Below, in pieces: positions 1-7,967 of a stretch of 29,114 bases of DNA. Source of the stretch: an uncultured Acidimicrobiales bacterium (GTDB lineage Bacteria; Actinomycetota; Acidimicrobiia; Acidimicrobiales; Iamiaceae); contig CALANQ010000547.1 in assembly GCA_937926025.1 (NCBI GenBank), forward strand, positions 1-29,114, written 5' to 3'. Numbering within the stretch: position 1 is the first letter of the stretch; each line of letters begins with the position of its first letter. The notes beneath the pieces were generated by a model. That model had not been told where the DNA came from, made no database searches, and saw only the letters and a program-made list of their open reading frames with translations. The position numbers were made by a program, and so were the translations under genes.

Positions 1-586
1 TCGTGGCGGAGATCAGCACATCGTCGGGGATGCCCAGCAGGGTGCGGAGCTCGGCCTCGACGGTGCTGTGCCACATGGTCATCACGCCGCCGTAGCCGAG
101 CGAGCGCGCCGCCAGCAGCAGGTTCTGGCACGCCGGGTAGACGGAGGCGCCGATCGTCGGATCGGTGCCGCGCCACGGCTGGAGGCAGGCGAGCACCACC
201 ACCGGCGTGTCCTCGAACCGGTCCACGAAGCGCTGCATGGTGGCGGCCATCCGGGCCTTGGGGGTGTCGGAGGACGCGCCGGAACCGGCGTCGTAGCCGT
301 CGGCCGCCCGCTTCTCGCCCCACAGCGATCGGAACGACCGGCCGAGCAGCGCCTTCGCCTGGTCCGCCTCGGGCCCGTCTCGGAGCACCAGCAGGCGGAA
401 CGGCTGGCGGTTCGAACCGGTGGGCGCACGGGTGGCGGCGAAGCAGATGGCCGCCAGGTGCTCGTCGGGGATCGGGTCGGGCCGGAACCGGCGGATCGCC
501 CGGGTGGTGCACAGCCCCTCGAGCAGGCCGACGGGCTCGACGCCGTCCGGGAGGTGCGGGATGCCGTCTCGGCCGGGGAGGTCCAT
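1..586 (-). CDS. Nitroreductase family protein (3' end beyond window)
   Basis: About 195 residues are visible from ATG at 586; the C-terminus lies outside the left edge. The N-terminal part reads TTRAIRRFRPDPIPDEHL, then APTGSNRQPFRLLVL, the classic FMN-contacting start of the nitroreductase fold (Arg-rich loop, then S/TGxNxQP). Later PACQNLLLAARSLGYGG matches the helix that precedes the second FMN-binding region in this family. Members are FMN-dependent, NAD(P)H-using cytosolic reductases of nitroaromatics, quinones or flavins; the substrate cannot be read from the sequence. The start is chosen because TACCGT lies exactly 6 nt upstream and there is no Shine-Dalgarno, as for many genes here. 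It is the last visible gene of a minus-strand run. Confidence 0.85.
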   Translation of the reverse strand, partial: MDLPGRDGIPHLPDGVEPVGLLEGLCTTRAIRRFRPDPIPDEHLAAICFAATRAPTGSNRQPFRLLVLRDGPEADQAKALLGRSFRSLWGEKRAADGYDAGSGASSDTPKARMAATMQRFVDRFEDTPVVVLACLQPWRGTDPTIGASVYPACQNLLLAARSLGYGGVMTMWHSTVEAELRTLLGIPDDVLISAT

Positions 587-592
587 GGCCTG

Positions 593-598
593 ACGGTA
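593..598 (-). promoter_or_regulatory. -10 hexamer of the nitroreductase gene
   Basis: TACCGT on the minus strand, followed by 6 nt and then the ATG at 586. The spacing would place the transcript start at or next to the ATG, so the mRNA is probably leaderless. Inference from spacing only. Confidence 0.45.
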
Positions 599-625
599 GG
601 AGGTGCCGGTCGGCGCGTGCTCGGG

Positions 626-1120
626 TCAGTCCCAGTTCCAGGGGAGCGCGGCGGTCAGCTCCGGCTTGGGGTCGGCGAAGAACACGTACCAGGCGGACAC
701 GCCGATGGCGGCGATGGTGAACGCCCACGCCGTGGCCTGGACCCAACGGGGCTGCTCCTTGAGCTCGTCGATCTTGGCCTTCTTCTGCACGTACTCGATC
801 ATGCGCTCGGCCCAGACGAGCTCCCGCGACAAGATGCCGAGGCCGGCGAGGATCCCGACGACGCCGGGGCCGGGGAGGATCATCATGGCCAGACCGGCGA
901 TGAGCACGATGAACCCGACGACGATGGTCCCGAGCCGGATCAGGACGTGGCGCTTGGCCTCCTCCTCGGTGTCCTCGTGGCGGCCCGTGGCGTACTCCGC
1001 CTGGATCGCCGCCTCGCGGAGCTGCTCGCGCCGGCTCTGGGGCCGCTCCGGCGGGTCCGCTTCGACGCCGGTCGGCGTGGGGGAGGAGGCGGCGGGGAGG
1101 TCGTCGTCGGCGGCGGCCAT
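626..1120 (-). CDS. PGPGW-motif transmembrane protein
   Basis: A protein of 164 aa with a charged, Pro/Glu-rich N-terminal cytosolic stretch of about 65 residues. Two close hydrophobic segments follow (VLIRLGTIVVGFIVLIAGLA and a segment around MILPGPGVVGILAGLGILS), then an amphipathic charged helix (WAERMIEYVQKKAKI) and a third membrane segment (TAWAFTIAAIGVSAWYVFF). The PGPGVVGILAGL core is the hallmark of the actinobacterial PGPGW (TIGR02611-like) family, whose function is unknown. The start at 1120 is preceded by CATACT with a 6-nt gap. It lies 59 nt downstream of rtcB on the same strand but seems to have its own promoter. Confidence 0.8.
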   Translation of the reverse strand: MAAADDDLPAASSPTPTGVEADPPERPQSRREQLREAAIQAEYATGRHEDTEEEAKRHVLIRLGTIVVGFIVLIAGLAMMILPGPGVVGILAGLGILSRELVWAERMIEYVQKKAKIDELKEQPRWVQATAWAFTIAAIGVSAWYVFFADPKPELTAALPWNWD

Positions 1121-1126
1121 CGTCCA

Positions 1127-1132
1127 AGTATG
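1127..1132 (-). promoter_or_regulatory. -10 hexamer of the PGPGW gene
   Basis: CATACT on the minus strand, 6 nt before the ATG at 1120, with no Shine-Dalgarno in between. It suggests an independent, leaderless transcript downstream of rtcB. Confidence 0.4.
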
Positions 1133-1179
1133 GCGGACCCCTCCGCCGATGTCGGTGGGGTCCGCCCTACTCGTCCGGT

Positions 1180-2370
1180 TCAGCCCTTGTAGTTGACGAC
1201 CTGGCGGAGCTCGGCCCGGACGGCCACGAGGTCGGCCTGGTCCCGCATGACCTGGCCGATGTCCTTGTAGGCCTCGGGATGCTCGTCCACCAAGGAGCCG
1301 GCCCGGTCGGCCAGCCACGTGCGGTCGCCCATGGCCTCGGCCAGGGACTCCGGTGACAGGCGCTTGCGGGCCTGGGTTCGCGACATCCGGCGCCCGGCGC
1401 CGTGCGAGCACGACTCGTAGGACCCGGGGTTCCCGAGCCCCTCGACGATGTACGACGACGTGCCCATGGATCCCGGGATGATGCCCAGCTCACCGACCCC
1501 GGCCCGGATGGCCCCCTTGCGGGTCACCCAGAGCTCGCGGCCGTCGTGGACCTCGAGCGCCGAGTAGTTGTGGTGGCAGTTCACCACCTCCCGCTTGCGA
1601 CCCTTGCCGACCTCGGCGAACACCACGGCCAGCAAGGCGTCCAGCATGAGCTCGCGGTTGCGGGCGGCGTAGTCCTGGGCCCAGAGGAGGTCGGCCACGT
1701 AGTGGTCGAACTCGTCGGAGCCCTCGAGGAAGTAGGCGAGGTCCGGGTCCTCGAGACCGATCTCGAGGCGCCGGGCGACCTTGCGGGCCCGGGCGATGTG
1801 CCCCTGGGCCAGCTTGTTGCCGATGCCGCGCGAGCCCGAGTGCAGCACGACCCACACGGACTGGTCGGCGTCGTCGACGCAGAGTTCACAGAAGTGATTG
1901 CCCGACCCGAGGGTGCCCAGCTGGTCCAGGGCGGATCGCCGCTGCTTGGGATCCAGTTCCGTGCGGGGCTGGTGGTCGCGCAGCCAGGCGTCGGCCGCCT
2001 TGGAGCGGCGCTCCGCGGCGGCGTCGGCTCGACGGCCGGTGTGGCCCCGCCCCATGCCCGCCGGGATCGCCTTCGCAATGCCTGCCAGCATCGGCTCGAG
2101 GTCGTCGGGGAGGTCGGACTCGGTCAGGTCGGTGCGGACCGCGGCCATGCCGCAGCCGATGTCGACACCGACGCAAGCCGGGATGATGGCACCCTCGGTG
2201 GGGACGACCGAACCGACGGTGGCACCGAGACCGAGGTGGGCGTCGGGCATGAGCGCGACGTGGCCCGCCACGATGGGCAGGCGGGAGGTGCGCTCGGCCT
2301 GCTGGCGCGTCGACGCCTCGAGGTCCGATGCCCACGACCAGAGCTTCGGGGTGATCTTCTGCGGTGCCAT
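1180..2370 (-). CDS. rtcB: RtcB family 3'-phosphate/5'-OH RNA ligase
   Basis: A 396-aa protein. RtcB joins 2',3'-cyclic phosphate or 3'-phosphate RNA ends to 5'-OH ends using GTP and Mn2+. Visible family motifs are VGVDIGCGM (D70 and C73, metal ligands), LGSGNHFCEL, HSGSRGIGN, NCHHNYSALE, and SHGAGRRM with the guanylate-accepting His near residue 323. The terminal lysine-glycine (NYKG) is also typical. All catalytic motifs look intact. The start at 2370 is preferred over an upstream in-frame ATG at 2424 because a strong AAGGAGG lies just upstream and homology begins here. No archease or RtcA cyclase gene is adjacent, so its substrate (tRNA, rRNA or stress-cleaved RNA) cannot be inferred. Confidence 0.95.
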   Translation of the reverse strand: MAPQKITPKLWSWASDLEASTRQQAERTSRLPIVAGHVALMPDAHLGLGATVGSVVPTEGAIIPACVGVDIGCGMAAVRTDLTESDLPDDLEPMLAGIAKAIPAGMGRGHTGRRADAAAERRSKAADAWLRDHQPRTELDPKQRRSALDQLGTLGSGNHFCELCVDDADQSVWVVLHSGSRGIGNKLAQGHIARARKVARRLEIGLEDPDLAYFLEGSDEFDHYVADLLWAQDYAARNRELMLDALLAVVFAEVGKGRKREVVNCHHNYSALEVHDGRELWVTRKGAIRAGVGELGIIPGSMGTSSYIVEGLGNPGSYESCSHGAGRRMSRTQARKRLSPESLAEAMGDRTWLADRAGSLVDEHPEAYKDIGQVMRDQADLVAVRAELRQVVNYKG

Positions 2371-2422
2371 GACGGACCTCCTTGGTCCTTGGCCCGGGCT
2401 CCGTTGCCCGAACCGGCGGGAC

Positions 2423-2428
2423 ACCGTA
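2423..2428 (-). promoter_or_regulatory. Putative -10 hexamer of rtcB
   Basis: TACGGT on the minus strand about 50 nt before the rtcB start, leaving a short 5' leader that carries the strong AAGGAGG site. This is one of the few genes here with a leader and a good ribosome-binding site. Confidence 0.35.
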
Positions 2429-2477
2429 GAGATGCGATCGGACGCCCTCGCAGCGAGTTTCCGCTCCGGGCCGAACG

Positions 2478-2771
2478 TCAGAGGGGAGCGGCGAGGAGGT
2501 CCTGCTCCTCGGGGTGGCGCTCGAGGTACCCGCGGACGTAGGGGCAGGTGGCGCCGATCTTGATCCCGGCGGAGCGGGCGTCGTCGAGGACGTGCTTGGC
2601 CAGCTTGCCGGCCAGGCCCTGGCCCTCGTACTCGTCGCGGACCCCGGTGTGGACGAAGACGCGCACGTCGCCGTCCATCCGGTAGTCGAGCTCGCCGGCC
2701 TCGGTGCCGTCGACGAAGAGGTGGTACCGGCCCCGGTCGCCTCGGGGCTCGTGCGTGATCTCGATGCTCAT
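2478..2771 (-). CDS. GNAT-like N-acetyltransferase, CG type (copy 1)
   Basis: A 97-aa single-domain protein of the small GCN5-related family (PF14542-like, yeast YjdJ/human NATD1 relatives). It has a beta-rich N-terminus (YHLFVDGTEAGELDYR), then VFVHTGVRDEYEGQGLAGKL with the acetyl-CoA-binding EGQGLAGKL loop, then the conserved CPYVRGYLERHPE tail. The CPYV...HP signature is diagnostic of this subfamily. The substrate is unknown. It is a tandem paralogue of the gene at 2793-3086: same length, no gaps, and about half of the residues identical by hand alignment. Only 21 nt separate them, so co-transcription is likely, although CATCCT sits 6 nt upstream of this start too. Confidence 0.85.
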   Translation of the reverse strand: MSIEITHEPRGDRGRYHLFVDGTEAGELDYRMDGDVRVFVHTGVRDEYEGQGLAGKLAKHVLDDARSAGIKIGATCPYVRGYLERHPEEQDLLAAPL

Positions 2772-2792
2772 GGACTCAGGATGCCCGGTGGA

Positions 2793-3086
2793 TCACCGGG
2801 AGCGGGCGACCAGGTCGGCGTCGTCGGGGTGCTGGGCGATGTAGGCCGCCACGTAGGAGCACTGGGGAACCACTTGGAGCTGCTCGCGGCGCGCATCGTC
2901 GAGGCCCTGCCGCACCAGCTGCGCGGCCAGGCCACGGCCCTCGAAGGCCGGTCGGATGCCGGTGTGGGTGAAGACCCGCCGGCCGTCGCCGTCGCGGTAG
3001 TCGAGCTCGCCGACCTCGGCGCCGTCGACCAGGAGGTGGTACTGGCCGAGCGGACCGTGCACCTCGTGCGTGATCTCGATGTCCAT
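2793..3086 (-). CDS. GNAT-like N-acetyltransferase, CG type (copy 2)
   Basis: A 97-aa paralogue of the preceding entry and the promoter-proximal gene of the pair. It shows YHLLVDGAEVGELDYR, then HTGIRPAFEGRGLAAQLV with the acyl-CoA loop EGRGLAAQL, and CSYVAAYIAQHPDDADL at the C-terminus. The cysteine and the HP pair typical of the subfamily are kept. The start at 3086 is preceded by CATGCT and a 6-nt gap, in the divergent region shared with the lipoprotein at 3156. Function unknown; probably a cytosolic acetyltransferase of a small molecule or protein. Confidence 0.85.
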   Translation of the reverse strand: MDIEITHEVHGPLGQYHLLVDGAEVGELDYRDGDGRRVFTHTGIRPAFEGRGLAAQLVRQGLDDARREQLQVVPQCSYVAAYIAQHPDDADLVARSR

Positions 3087-3143
3087 GGTCCCAGCATGCC
3101 GGGCCGGAGGCCGATGTCATCCGAATCGGGCTCGGTGGCGGCC

Positions 3144-3149
3144 TAGCAT
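3144..3149 (+). promoter_or_regulatory. -10 hexamer of the lipoprotein gene
   Basis: TAGCAT exactly 6 nt before the ATG at 3156; no Shine-Dalgarno is present, so a leaderless transcript is likely. Confidence 0.45.
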
Positions 3150-3155
3150 CGGTCG

Positions 3156-3728
3156 ATGACCCGCACCTCTGCTCGCACCGTGCTCGTGACCGTGGCGATC
3201 GCCGCGACCTTCCTCGCCGGCTGCGGCTCGTCGTCGGGGAGCGACGCCGCCGACGAGCCCACGACGACCGAGGCGAAGGCCACCACCACCGAGGCGGCGG
3301 AGTCCACCACCACGGGGGCCGAGGGCACGACCACGTCCGAGGCGGCGGTCACCACCACCGAGGCTTCGGGCGACGCGACCGCGATCTGCGGGCCGATGAA
3401 GGACCTGAGCGAGAGCGACGCCGAGGCCAACAAGCTGGTGGCGGGGGGCGACTGGACGAAGATCCAGGCGTTCTACGTGGACAACACCGATGACATCGTG
3501 GCGATCTACGACAAGGCGATCGCCCTCGACACCGAGATCACCGACCAGCTCGAGACGCTCCGCAGCGTGACGGTCTCCGCAGGCGACCTGGCGGCGAGCT
3601 CGTCGAGCCTCATGGACTTCAGCGGCAAGCTCTCCTCGCAGCCGGGGCTCGCCGAGTCGGGCCAGGCGGCCCTGACGGCGAACGACTTCGTCCAGGAGAC
3701 CTGCGGGTTCGCCCTCGCCGGCTTCTGA
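3156..3728 (+). CDS. Putative lipoprotein with Thr-rich linker
   Basis: A 190-aa protein. The N-terminus is a lipoprotein signal: Arg at positions 3 and 7, a hydrophobic stretch, and lipobox LAGC with the modified cysteine at residue 23. A low-complexity linker of about 45 residues with repeated TTTEA-like units (3256-3375) follows and probably spans the cell wall. The globular part (about residues 72-190) contains two cysteines (AICGP near its start, ETCGF near its end) that could form a disulfide, and it looks helical. I do not recognise a named domain. It is most likely an outer-face membrane-anchored protein of unknown role. Confidence 0.8.
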   Translation: MTRTSARTVLVTVAIAATFLAGCGSSSGSDAADEPTTTEAKATTTEAAESTTTGAEGTTTSEAAVTTTEASGDATAICGPMKDLSESDAEANKLVAGGDWTKIQAFYVDNTDDIVAIYDKAIALDTEITDQLETLRSVTVSAGDLAASSSSLMDFSGKLSSQPGLAESGQAALTANDFVQETCGFALAGF

Positions 3729-3768
3729 GCACCGCCGAACCGGATCGGGCCGGGGGAGAGCGGGCCGG

Positions 3769-3774
3769 TACGGT
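3769..3774 (+). promoter_or_regulatory. -10 hexamer of proS
   Basis: TACGGT ending 8 nt before the proS ATG at 3783. No ribosome-binding site is seen between them, consistent with a leaderless or near-leaderless mRNA. Confidence 0.4.
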
Positions 3775-3782
3775 GGCCCGCC

Positions 3783-5195
3783 ATGGCCAAGGCACCCGTA
3801 CTCACTCCCCAGGCTGACGACTTCCCCCGCTGGTACCAGGACGTCCTGGCCAAGGCGGAGCTGGCCGACAACGGCCCGGTGCGCGGCACCATGGTCATCC
3901 GGCCCTACGGGTACAGCCTGTGGGAGCGGATGGTCGACGAGGTCGATGCCCGCATCAAGGACGCCGGTGCGGAGAACGCCTACTTCCCGCTGTTCATCCC
4001 CGAGAGCTACCTGACGCGTGAGGCTGAGCACGTCGAGGGGTTCAGCCCCGAGCTGGCCGTCGTGACCCACGCCGGCGCCAAGGAGCTGGACGAGCCGGTG
4101 GTGGTGCGCCCCACCAGCGAGACGGTCATCGGCGAGTTCATGGCCAAGTGGGTCAACTCGCACCGGGACCTCCCGCTGCTGCTCAACCAGTGGGCCAACG
4201 TGGTCCGCTGGGAGCTGCGCACCCGGATCTTCCTGCGCACGTCGGAGTTCCTCTGGCAGGAGGGCCACACCGCCCACGCCACCGAGGCCGACGCCAGCGC
4301 TTACGCCCTGCGCATCCTCGAGGACGTCTACCGGGACTTCATGGTGGACGTGCTGGCCATGCCGGTCCTGATCGGTCGCAAGACCAAGCAGGAGCGCTTC
4401 GCCGGGGCCACCAACACGCTGGCCTGCGAGGCGATGATGGGCGACGGCAAGGCCCTCCAGATGGGCACCAGCCACGAGCTCGGCCAGAACTTCGCCAAGG
4501 TGTTCGACATCAAGTACCAGAGCACCGAGGGCGTCGAGGAGACCTGCTGGACCACCAGCTGGGGTGTCTCCACGCGCATGATGGGCGGCCTGATCATGTG
4601 CCACGGCGACGACCGTGGCCTGGTGATCCCACCCCGCCTGGCGTCCAACCAGGTGGTCGTGCTGGTCATCAAGGACGAGGACGGCGTCGGCGAGGCGGCC
4701 CAGGCCCTGGTCGACGAGATCAAGGCCGAGGGCATCCGCGTGAAGCTCGACGATCGCACCGACACCTCGTTCGGCCGCCGGGCCACCAACTGGGAGCTCA
4801 AGGGCGTGCCGGTGCGGATCGAGGTCGGCCCCCGAGACCTGGTCAACGGCGAGGTCACCGTCGTCCGCCGCGACACCGGAGACAAGACGCAGGTCGGCAT
4901 CGCCGGGCTGGCGGCGCACCTGCCGACGATGCTCGACGGCATCCAGGCCGATCTGCTGGCCTCGGCCACGGCCCGCCGCGACGAGCGCACCGTCACGGTG
5001 GCCACCATCGACGAGGCCCGCGAAGCGGCCCAGACCGGCTTCGCCCGCATCCCGTGGGCGACGCTGGGGGAGGAGGGCGAGGAGCTCCTCGCCCGCGACG
5101 CCATCACGGTGCGCTGCCTCCAGACCGCTGACGGCGGCGTCCCCGCCACCGAGGACGAGCCCGGCGTCATGGCCATCGTCGCCCGCGCCTACTGA
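3783..5195 (+). CDS. proS: Proline--tRNA ligase, archaeal/eukaryote-like type
   Basis: A 470-aa class II aminoacyl-tRNA synthetase that charges tRNA-Pro with proline. The N-terminus DDFPRWYQDVLAKAELAD and GTMVIRPYGYSLWE are typical of the short ProS type 3 found in archaea, eukaryotes and some bacteria. VRPTSETVIG follows, then motif 2 with R152 (RTSEFLWQEGHTAH) and motif 3 (HGDDRGLVIPPRLAS, from about residue 274). The anticodon-binding domain starts at VVVLVIKDEDG. The bacterial-type editing insertion between motifs 2 and 3 is absent, as expected for this type. The C-terminus ends in a tyrosine (ARAY), a hallmark of this class. It is monocistronic and convergent with the MFS gene. Confidence 0.96.
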   Translation: MAKAPVLTPQADDFPRWYQDVLAKAELADNGPVRGTMVIRPYGYSLWERMVDEVDARIKDAGAENAYFPLFIPESYLTREAEHVEGFSPELAVVTHAGAKELDEPVVVRPTSETVIGEFMAKWVNSHRDLPLLLNQWANVVRWELRTRIFLRTSEFLWQEGHTAHATEADASAYALRILEDVYRDFMVDVLAMPVLIGRKTKQERFAGATNTLACEAMMGDGKALQMGTSHELGQNFAKVFDIKYQSTEGVEETCWTTSWGVSTRMMGGLIMCHGDDRGLVIPPRLASNQVVVLVIKDEDGVGEAAQALVDEIKAEGIRVKLDDRTDTSFGRRATNWELKGVPVRIEVGPRDLVNGEVTVVRRDTGDKTQVGIAGLAAHLPTMLDGIQADLLASATARRDERTVTVATIDEAREAAQTGFARIPWATLGEEGEELLARDAITVRCLQTADGGVPATEDEPGVMAIVARAY

Positions 5196-5220
5196 CGCTC
5201 GCGACCGCCCCTGACCAGCG

Positions 5221-5273
5221 CGCCGATCGGGTCACAACGGGTTTGCGCCGCAACCGTTCGTGACCCGATGGCG
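5221..5273. terminator. Bidirectional hairpin between convergent proS and MFS genes
   Basis: A long inverted repeat: CGCC (5221-5224), a one-base bulge, ATCGGGTCAC (5226-5235), and on the other side GTGACCCGAT (5260-5269) plus GGCG (5270-5273). Inner AACGG/CCGTT pairing extends the stem. There is no clear U tract on either side. Its position between two convergent stop codons supports a two-way transcription terminator. Confidence 0.6.
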
Positions 5274-5289
5274 TCGGTGGGGTGGTGGA

Positions 5290-6747
5290 TCAGTCGGCGA
5301 CGGCGATGACCGGTGACGGGGCTGCGGCCTCGGCATCGGCTTCGGTGCGACGGCCGATGCCGAGGGCGGCGGCGCTGGTGAGGATGCCGCCGACCACCAG
5401 CACCATCCAGACCCGATCGAACCGGTCGAGCAGGCTGCTGCCGGCGGCCTGCTGGGTGACCAGCGCCAGGGTGAACGCCACGCCCAGGGTGCCGCCGAAC
5501 TGGCGGATCGCCTGGTTGGCGCCGCCGCCCACACCGCCGCGCTCGGGTGGGAGCGACTGGGCCACGGTGCTGGCCAGCTGGGGGAGCACCAGCGCGACGG
5601 CGAGGCCGGTCAGGACCATGGTGGGGAAGAAGTCCCGGAGGTACGCGGGGTGGTCGCTGAGCGACAGCACCCGCCAGGCGCCCGCGGTGGCGTAGACCAG
5701 CCCGCCGGCGACCAGCAGCGGCCGCTGGCCGATGCGCCCGGCGAGCTTGCCGAACCGGGGTGCCAGCACCGCCACCAGCAGCGGGCCGGGGGTGACGCCG
5801 AGGCCGGCCTTGAGCGTGCTGTAGCCCCAGGCCTCCTCGAGGAAGAGGAGCGACCCGAGGAACATGGCGGTGAAGGCCACGCCGAAGGCGAAGGTGGCCA
5901 CGTTGGCCCAGCGGTAGTTGGGGATCGAGAGCAGCTCCAGGTCCAGCACCGGGGCCTCGGTCCGCTGCTGGTGGGCGACGAAGCCGATGAGCAGCGCGGC
6001 CGCCAGCCCGAAGGTGCCCAGGGTGCGCGGGTCGACCCAGCCCCAGTCGGGCGTCTGGACGACGGCGTAGGAGGCGAGGGCGGCCACCAGGGCGATGAGC
6101 ACGGCGCCGACGAGGGCGGGGACCCGGGCCTCGGGATCGCGCGACTCCCGCAGGATGCGGGACCCGATGGCGATGATGCCGATGCCGATGGGGACGTTGA
6201 TGAGGAACACCCAGCGCCACCCGACGGACTCGACGATGACGGCGCCGAGCGTCGGGCCGACGGCTCCGGCGGCCGCACCCATGGCGCCCCAGATGGCGAC
6301 GGCCACCGGCAACCGGTCGCGGGGGAACGCTCGCATGACCAGGGCGAGCGAGGCCGGGATCACGGCGGCGGCCCCGACGGCCTGGACCACCCGGAACGCG
6401 TTGAGCAGGGCCACGCCCGGTGCCGCCGCGCAGGCCGCGGAGCCAAGGGTGAACAGCGCGGTGCCGAGCAGGAACACCCGCTTGTGGCCCAGGCGGTCGG
6501 CGAGCTTGCCGGCGGGGACCAGGAGGGCGGCGAAGGCGATGGTGTAGCCGTTCAGGACCCACGACAGCGACGACGGGCTCGCCTCGGAGAACGATGCGGT
6601 GATGTCCGGGAACGCCACGAACAGCACGGTGGTGTCCAGGAACGTGATGAGCACCGCCATGCCCGCCACGGCCAGCGTGCGCTGGGCGTGGCGGGCGGCG
6701 GCGGGGTCGACCTCGGCGGCCGGACCGGCGGCGTCGGTGCTGGTCAC
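5290..6747 (-). CDS. MFS transporter, DHA2 (EmrB/QacA-like) drug-exporter family
   Basis: A 485-aa integral membrane protein with about 14 predicted hydrophobic segments. Family signatures are FLDTTVLFVAFPDI in the first helix (motif D1), SWVLNGYTIAFAALLVPAGKLADRLGHKR (motif A, loop 2-3), and VGPTLGAVIVESVGWRWVFLINVP (motif C region). DHA2 proteins export drugs, lipids or metabolites using the proton gradient. The start is GTG at 6747, overlapping the thiolase stop by 4 nt (GTGA), so translation is coupled. A longer in-frame extension upstream is only a thiolase shadow. Coupling to a thiolase suggests an exported or imported acyl-type metabolite rather than an antibiotic, but this is inference. 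Confidence 0.9.
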   Translation of the reverse strand: MTSTDAAGPAAEVDPAAARHAQRTLAVAGMAVLITFLDTTVLFVAFPDITASFSEASPSSLSWVLNGYTIAFAALLVPAGKLADRLGHKRVFLLGTALFTLGSAACAAAPGVALLNAFRVVQAVGAAAVIPASLALVMRAFPRDRLPVAVAIWGAMGAAAGAVGPTLGAVIVESVGWRWVFLINVPIGIGIIAIGSRILRESRDPEARVPALVGAVLIALVAALASYAVVQTPDWGWVDPRTLGTFGLAAALLIGFVAHQQRTEAPVLDLELLSIPNYRWANVATFAFGVAFTAMFLGSLLFLEEAWGYSTLKAGLGVTPGPLLVAVLAPRFGKLAGRIGQRPLLVAGGLVYATAGAWRVLSLSDHPAYLRDFFPTMVLTGLAVALVLPQLASTVAQSLPPERGGVGGGANQAIRQFGGTLGVAFTLALVTQQAAGSSLLDRFDRVWMVLVVGGILTSAAALGIGRRTEADAEAAAPSPVIAVAD

Positions 6748-7937
6748 GAGAGCCGCTCGATGATGGTCGCGTTGGCCAGTCCGCCGGCCTCGCACATGAC
6801 CTGGAGGCCGAGGTGGGCGTCGCGCTGCTCCATGGCGTTGAGCAGGGTGGCGGTGAGCCGGGCGCCGGAGGCACCGAGCGGGTGGCCGAGGGCGATGGCA
6901 CCGCCGTTCACGTTCACCTTGTCGAGGTCGGCGTCGAGCTCGGCCGCCCAGCCCAGCACCACGCTGGCGAACGCCTCGTTGATCTCGACGAGGTCGATGT
7001 CGGCCAGCGTCATGCCGGCCCGCTCCAGCACCTTGCGGGTGGCGGGGATGGGCGCGGTGAGCATCATCAGCGGGTCGTCGCCGGACACGGCGAACGTGTG
7101 GAACCGGGCCCGGGGCCGCAGGCCGTGGGCCCGGGCGTAGTCCTCCGAAGCGATGAGGACGGCGGCGGCACCGTCGCTGATCTGCGATGAGTTCGCCGCG
7201 GTGACCACCCAGGGCAGGTCCGGGTAGCGGGTCTCCCACTCGGGGGAGCGGAAGGCAGCGGGCAGCTTGGCCAGGCCCTCGAGGGTGCTGCCGGTGCGGA
7301 TGCCCTCGTCAGCCGTGACCTCGTGCAGCTGGCCGTCGGGGCCGGGCGCCTTGATGGCGAGGAGCTCGTGGTCGAACCGGCCCTCGGCGGCGGCGTCGGC
7401 CGCAAGGCGGTGGGAGCGCAGGCTGAACGCATCGACGTCGGTGCGGCTGAGGCCCCAGCGTGCGGCGATGCGCTCCGCCGCCACGCCCTGGGGGATGAGC
7501 CCGTCGGGGTAGCGGACCCGGAACCCGGCGCTGAACGGGTCGGCCGTGACGGCGGAGCCCATGGGCACCCGGCTCATGGACTCCACGCCGGCGGCGACGA
7601 CGAGGTCGTAGGCCCCGGCGTCGATGCCCTGGGCGCCGAACGCGGCGGCCTGCTGCGAGGACCCGCACTGACGGTCGACGGTGGTGGCCGGGACCGACTC
7701 AGGGAGCCCGGCTGCGAGGGCGGCGTTGCGGGTGACGTTGAGCGACTGCTCGCCGACCTGGGAGACGGCGCCGCCGATGACGTCGTCGATCTGGTCGGCG
7801 TCGATGCCGTTGCGCTCGACGAGGGTGCGGATCACCTCGGCTTCGAGGTCGACCGGGTGCACGCCGGCGAGGGCGCCGGTGGGCTTGCCCTTCCCGATGG
7901 GTGTGCGGACCGCATCGATGATGACGGAGCGGGACAT
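6744..7937 (-). CDS. Thiolase (acetyl-CoA C-acyltransferase family)
   Basis: A 397-aa thiolase. The nucleophilic Cys91 lies in DRQCGSSQQA, NEAFAS is intact, His352 lies in GGAIALGHPLGASG, and the second catalytic Cys382 in CEAGGLANATI. So the enzyme should be active in either beta-ketoacyl-CoA cleavage (beta-oxidation) or condensation. Acyl chain-length preference cannot be told. A clear AGGAGGTG ribosome-binding site precedes the ATG. It is the first gene of a two-gene operon with the MFS exporter, expressed from a promoter flanked by a perfect inverted repeat (7968-8014), which suggests control by a dimeric repressor, possibly of the TetR type. Confidence 0.93.
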   Translation of the reverse strand: MSRSVIIDAVRTPIGKGKPTGALAGVHPVDLEAEVIRTLVERNGIDADQIDDVIGGAVSQVGEQSLNVTRNAALAAGLPESVPATTVDRQCGSSQQAAAFGAQGIDAGAYDLVVAAGVESMSRVPMGSAVTADPFSAGFRVRYPDGLIPQGVAAERIAARWGLSRTDVDAFSLRSHRLAADAAAEGRFDHELLAIKAPGPDGQLHEVTADEGIRTGSTLEGLAKLPAAFRSPEWETRYPDLPWVVTAANSSQISDGAAAVLIASEDYARAHGLRPRARFHTFAVSGDDPLMMLTAPIPATRKVLERAGMTLADIDLVEINEAFASVVLGWAAELDADLDKVNVNGGAIALGHPLGASGARLTATLLNAMEQRDAHLGLQVMCEAGGLANATIIERLS

Positions 7938-7967
7938 GGGGCACCTCCTGACAAGCGCAGCCCGCCT

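Noticed and set aside
3117..4919. A 600-codon minus-strand frame opposite proS and the lipoprotein
   Set aside because: Antisense composition only; proS carries all synthetase motifs.
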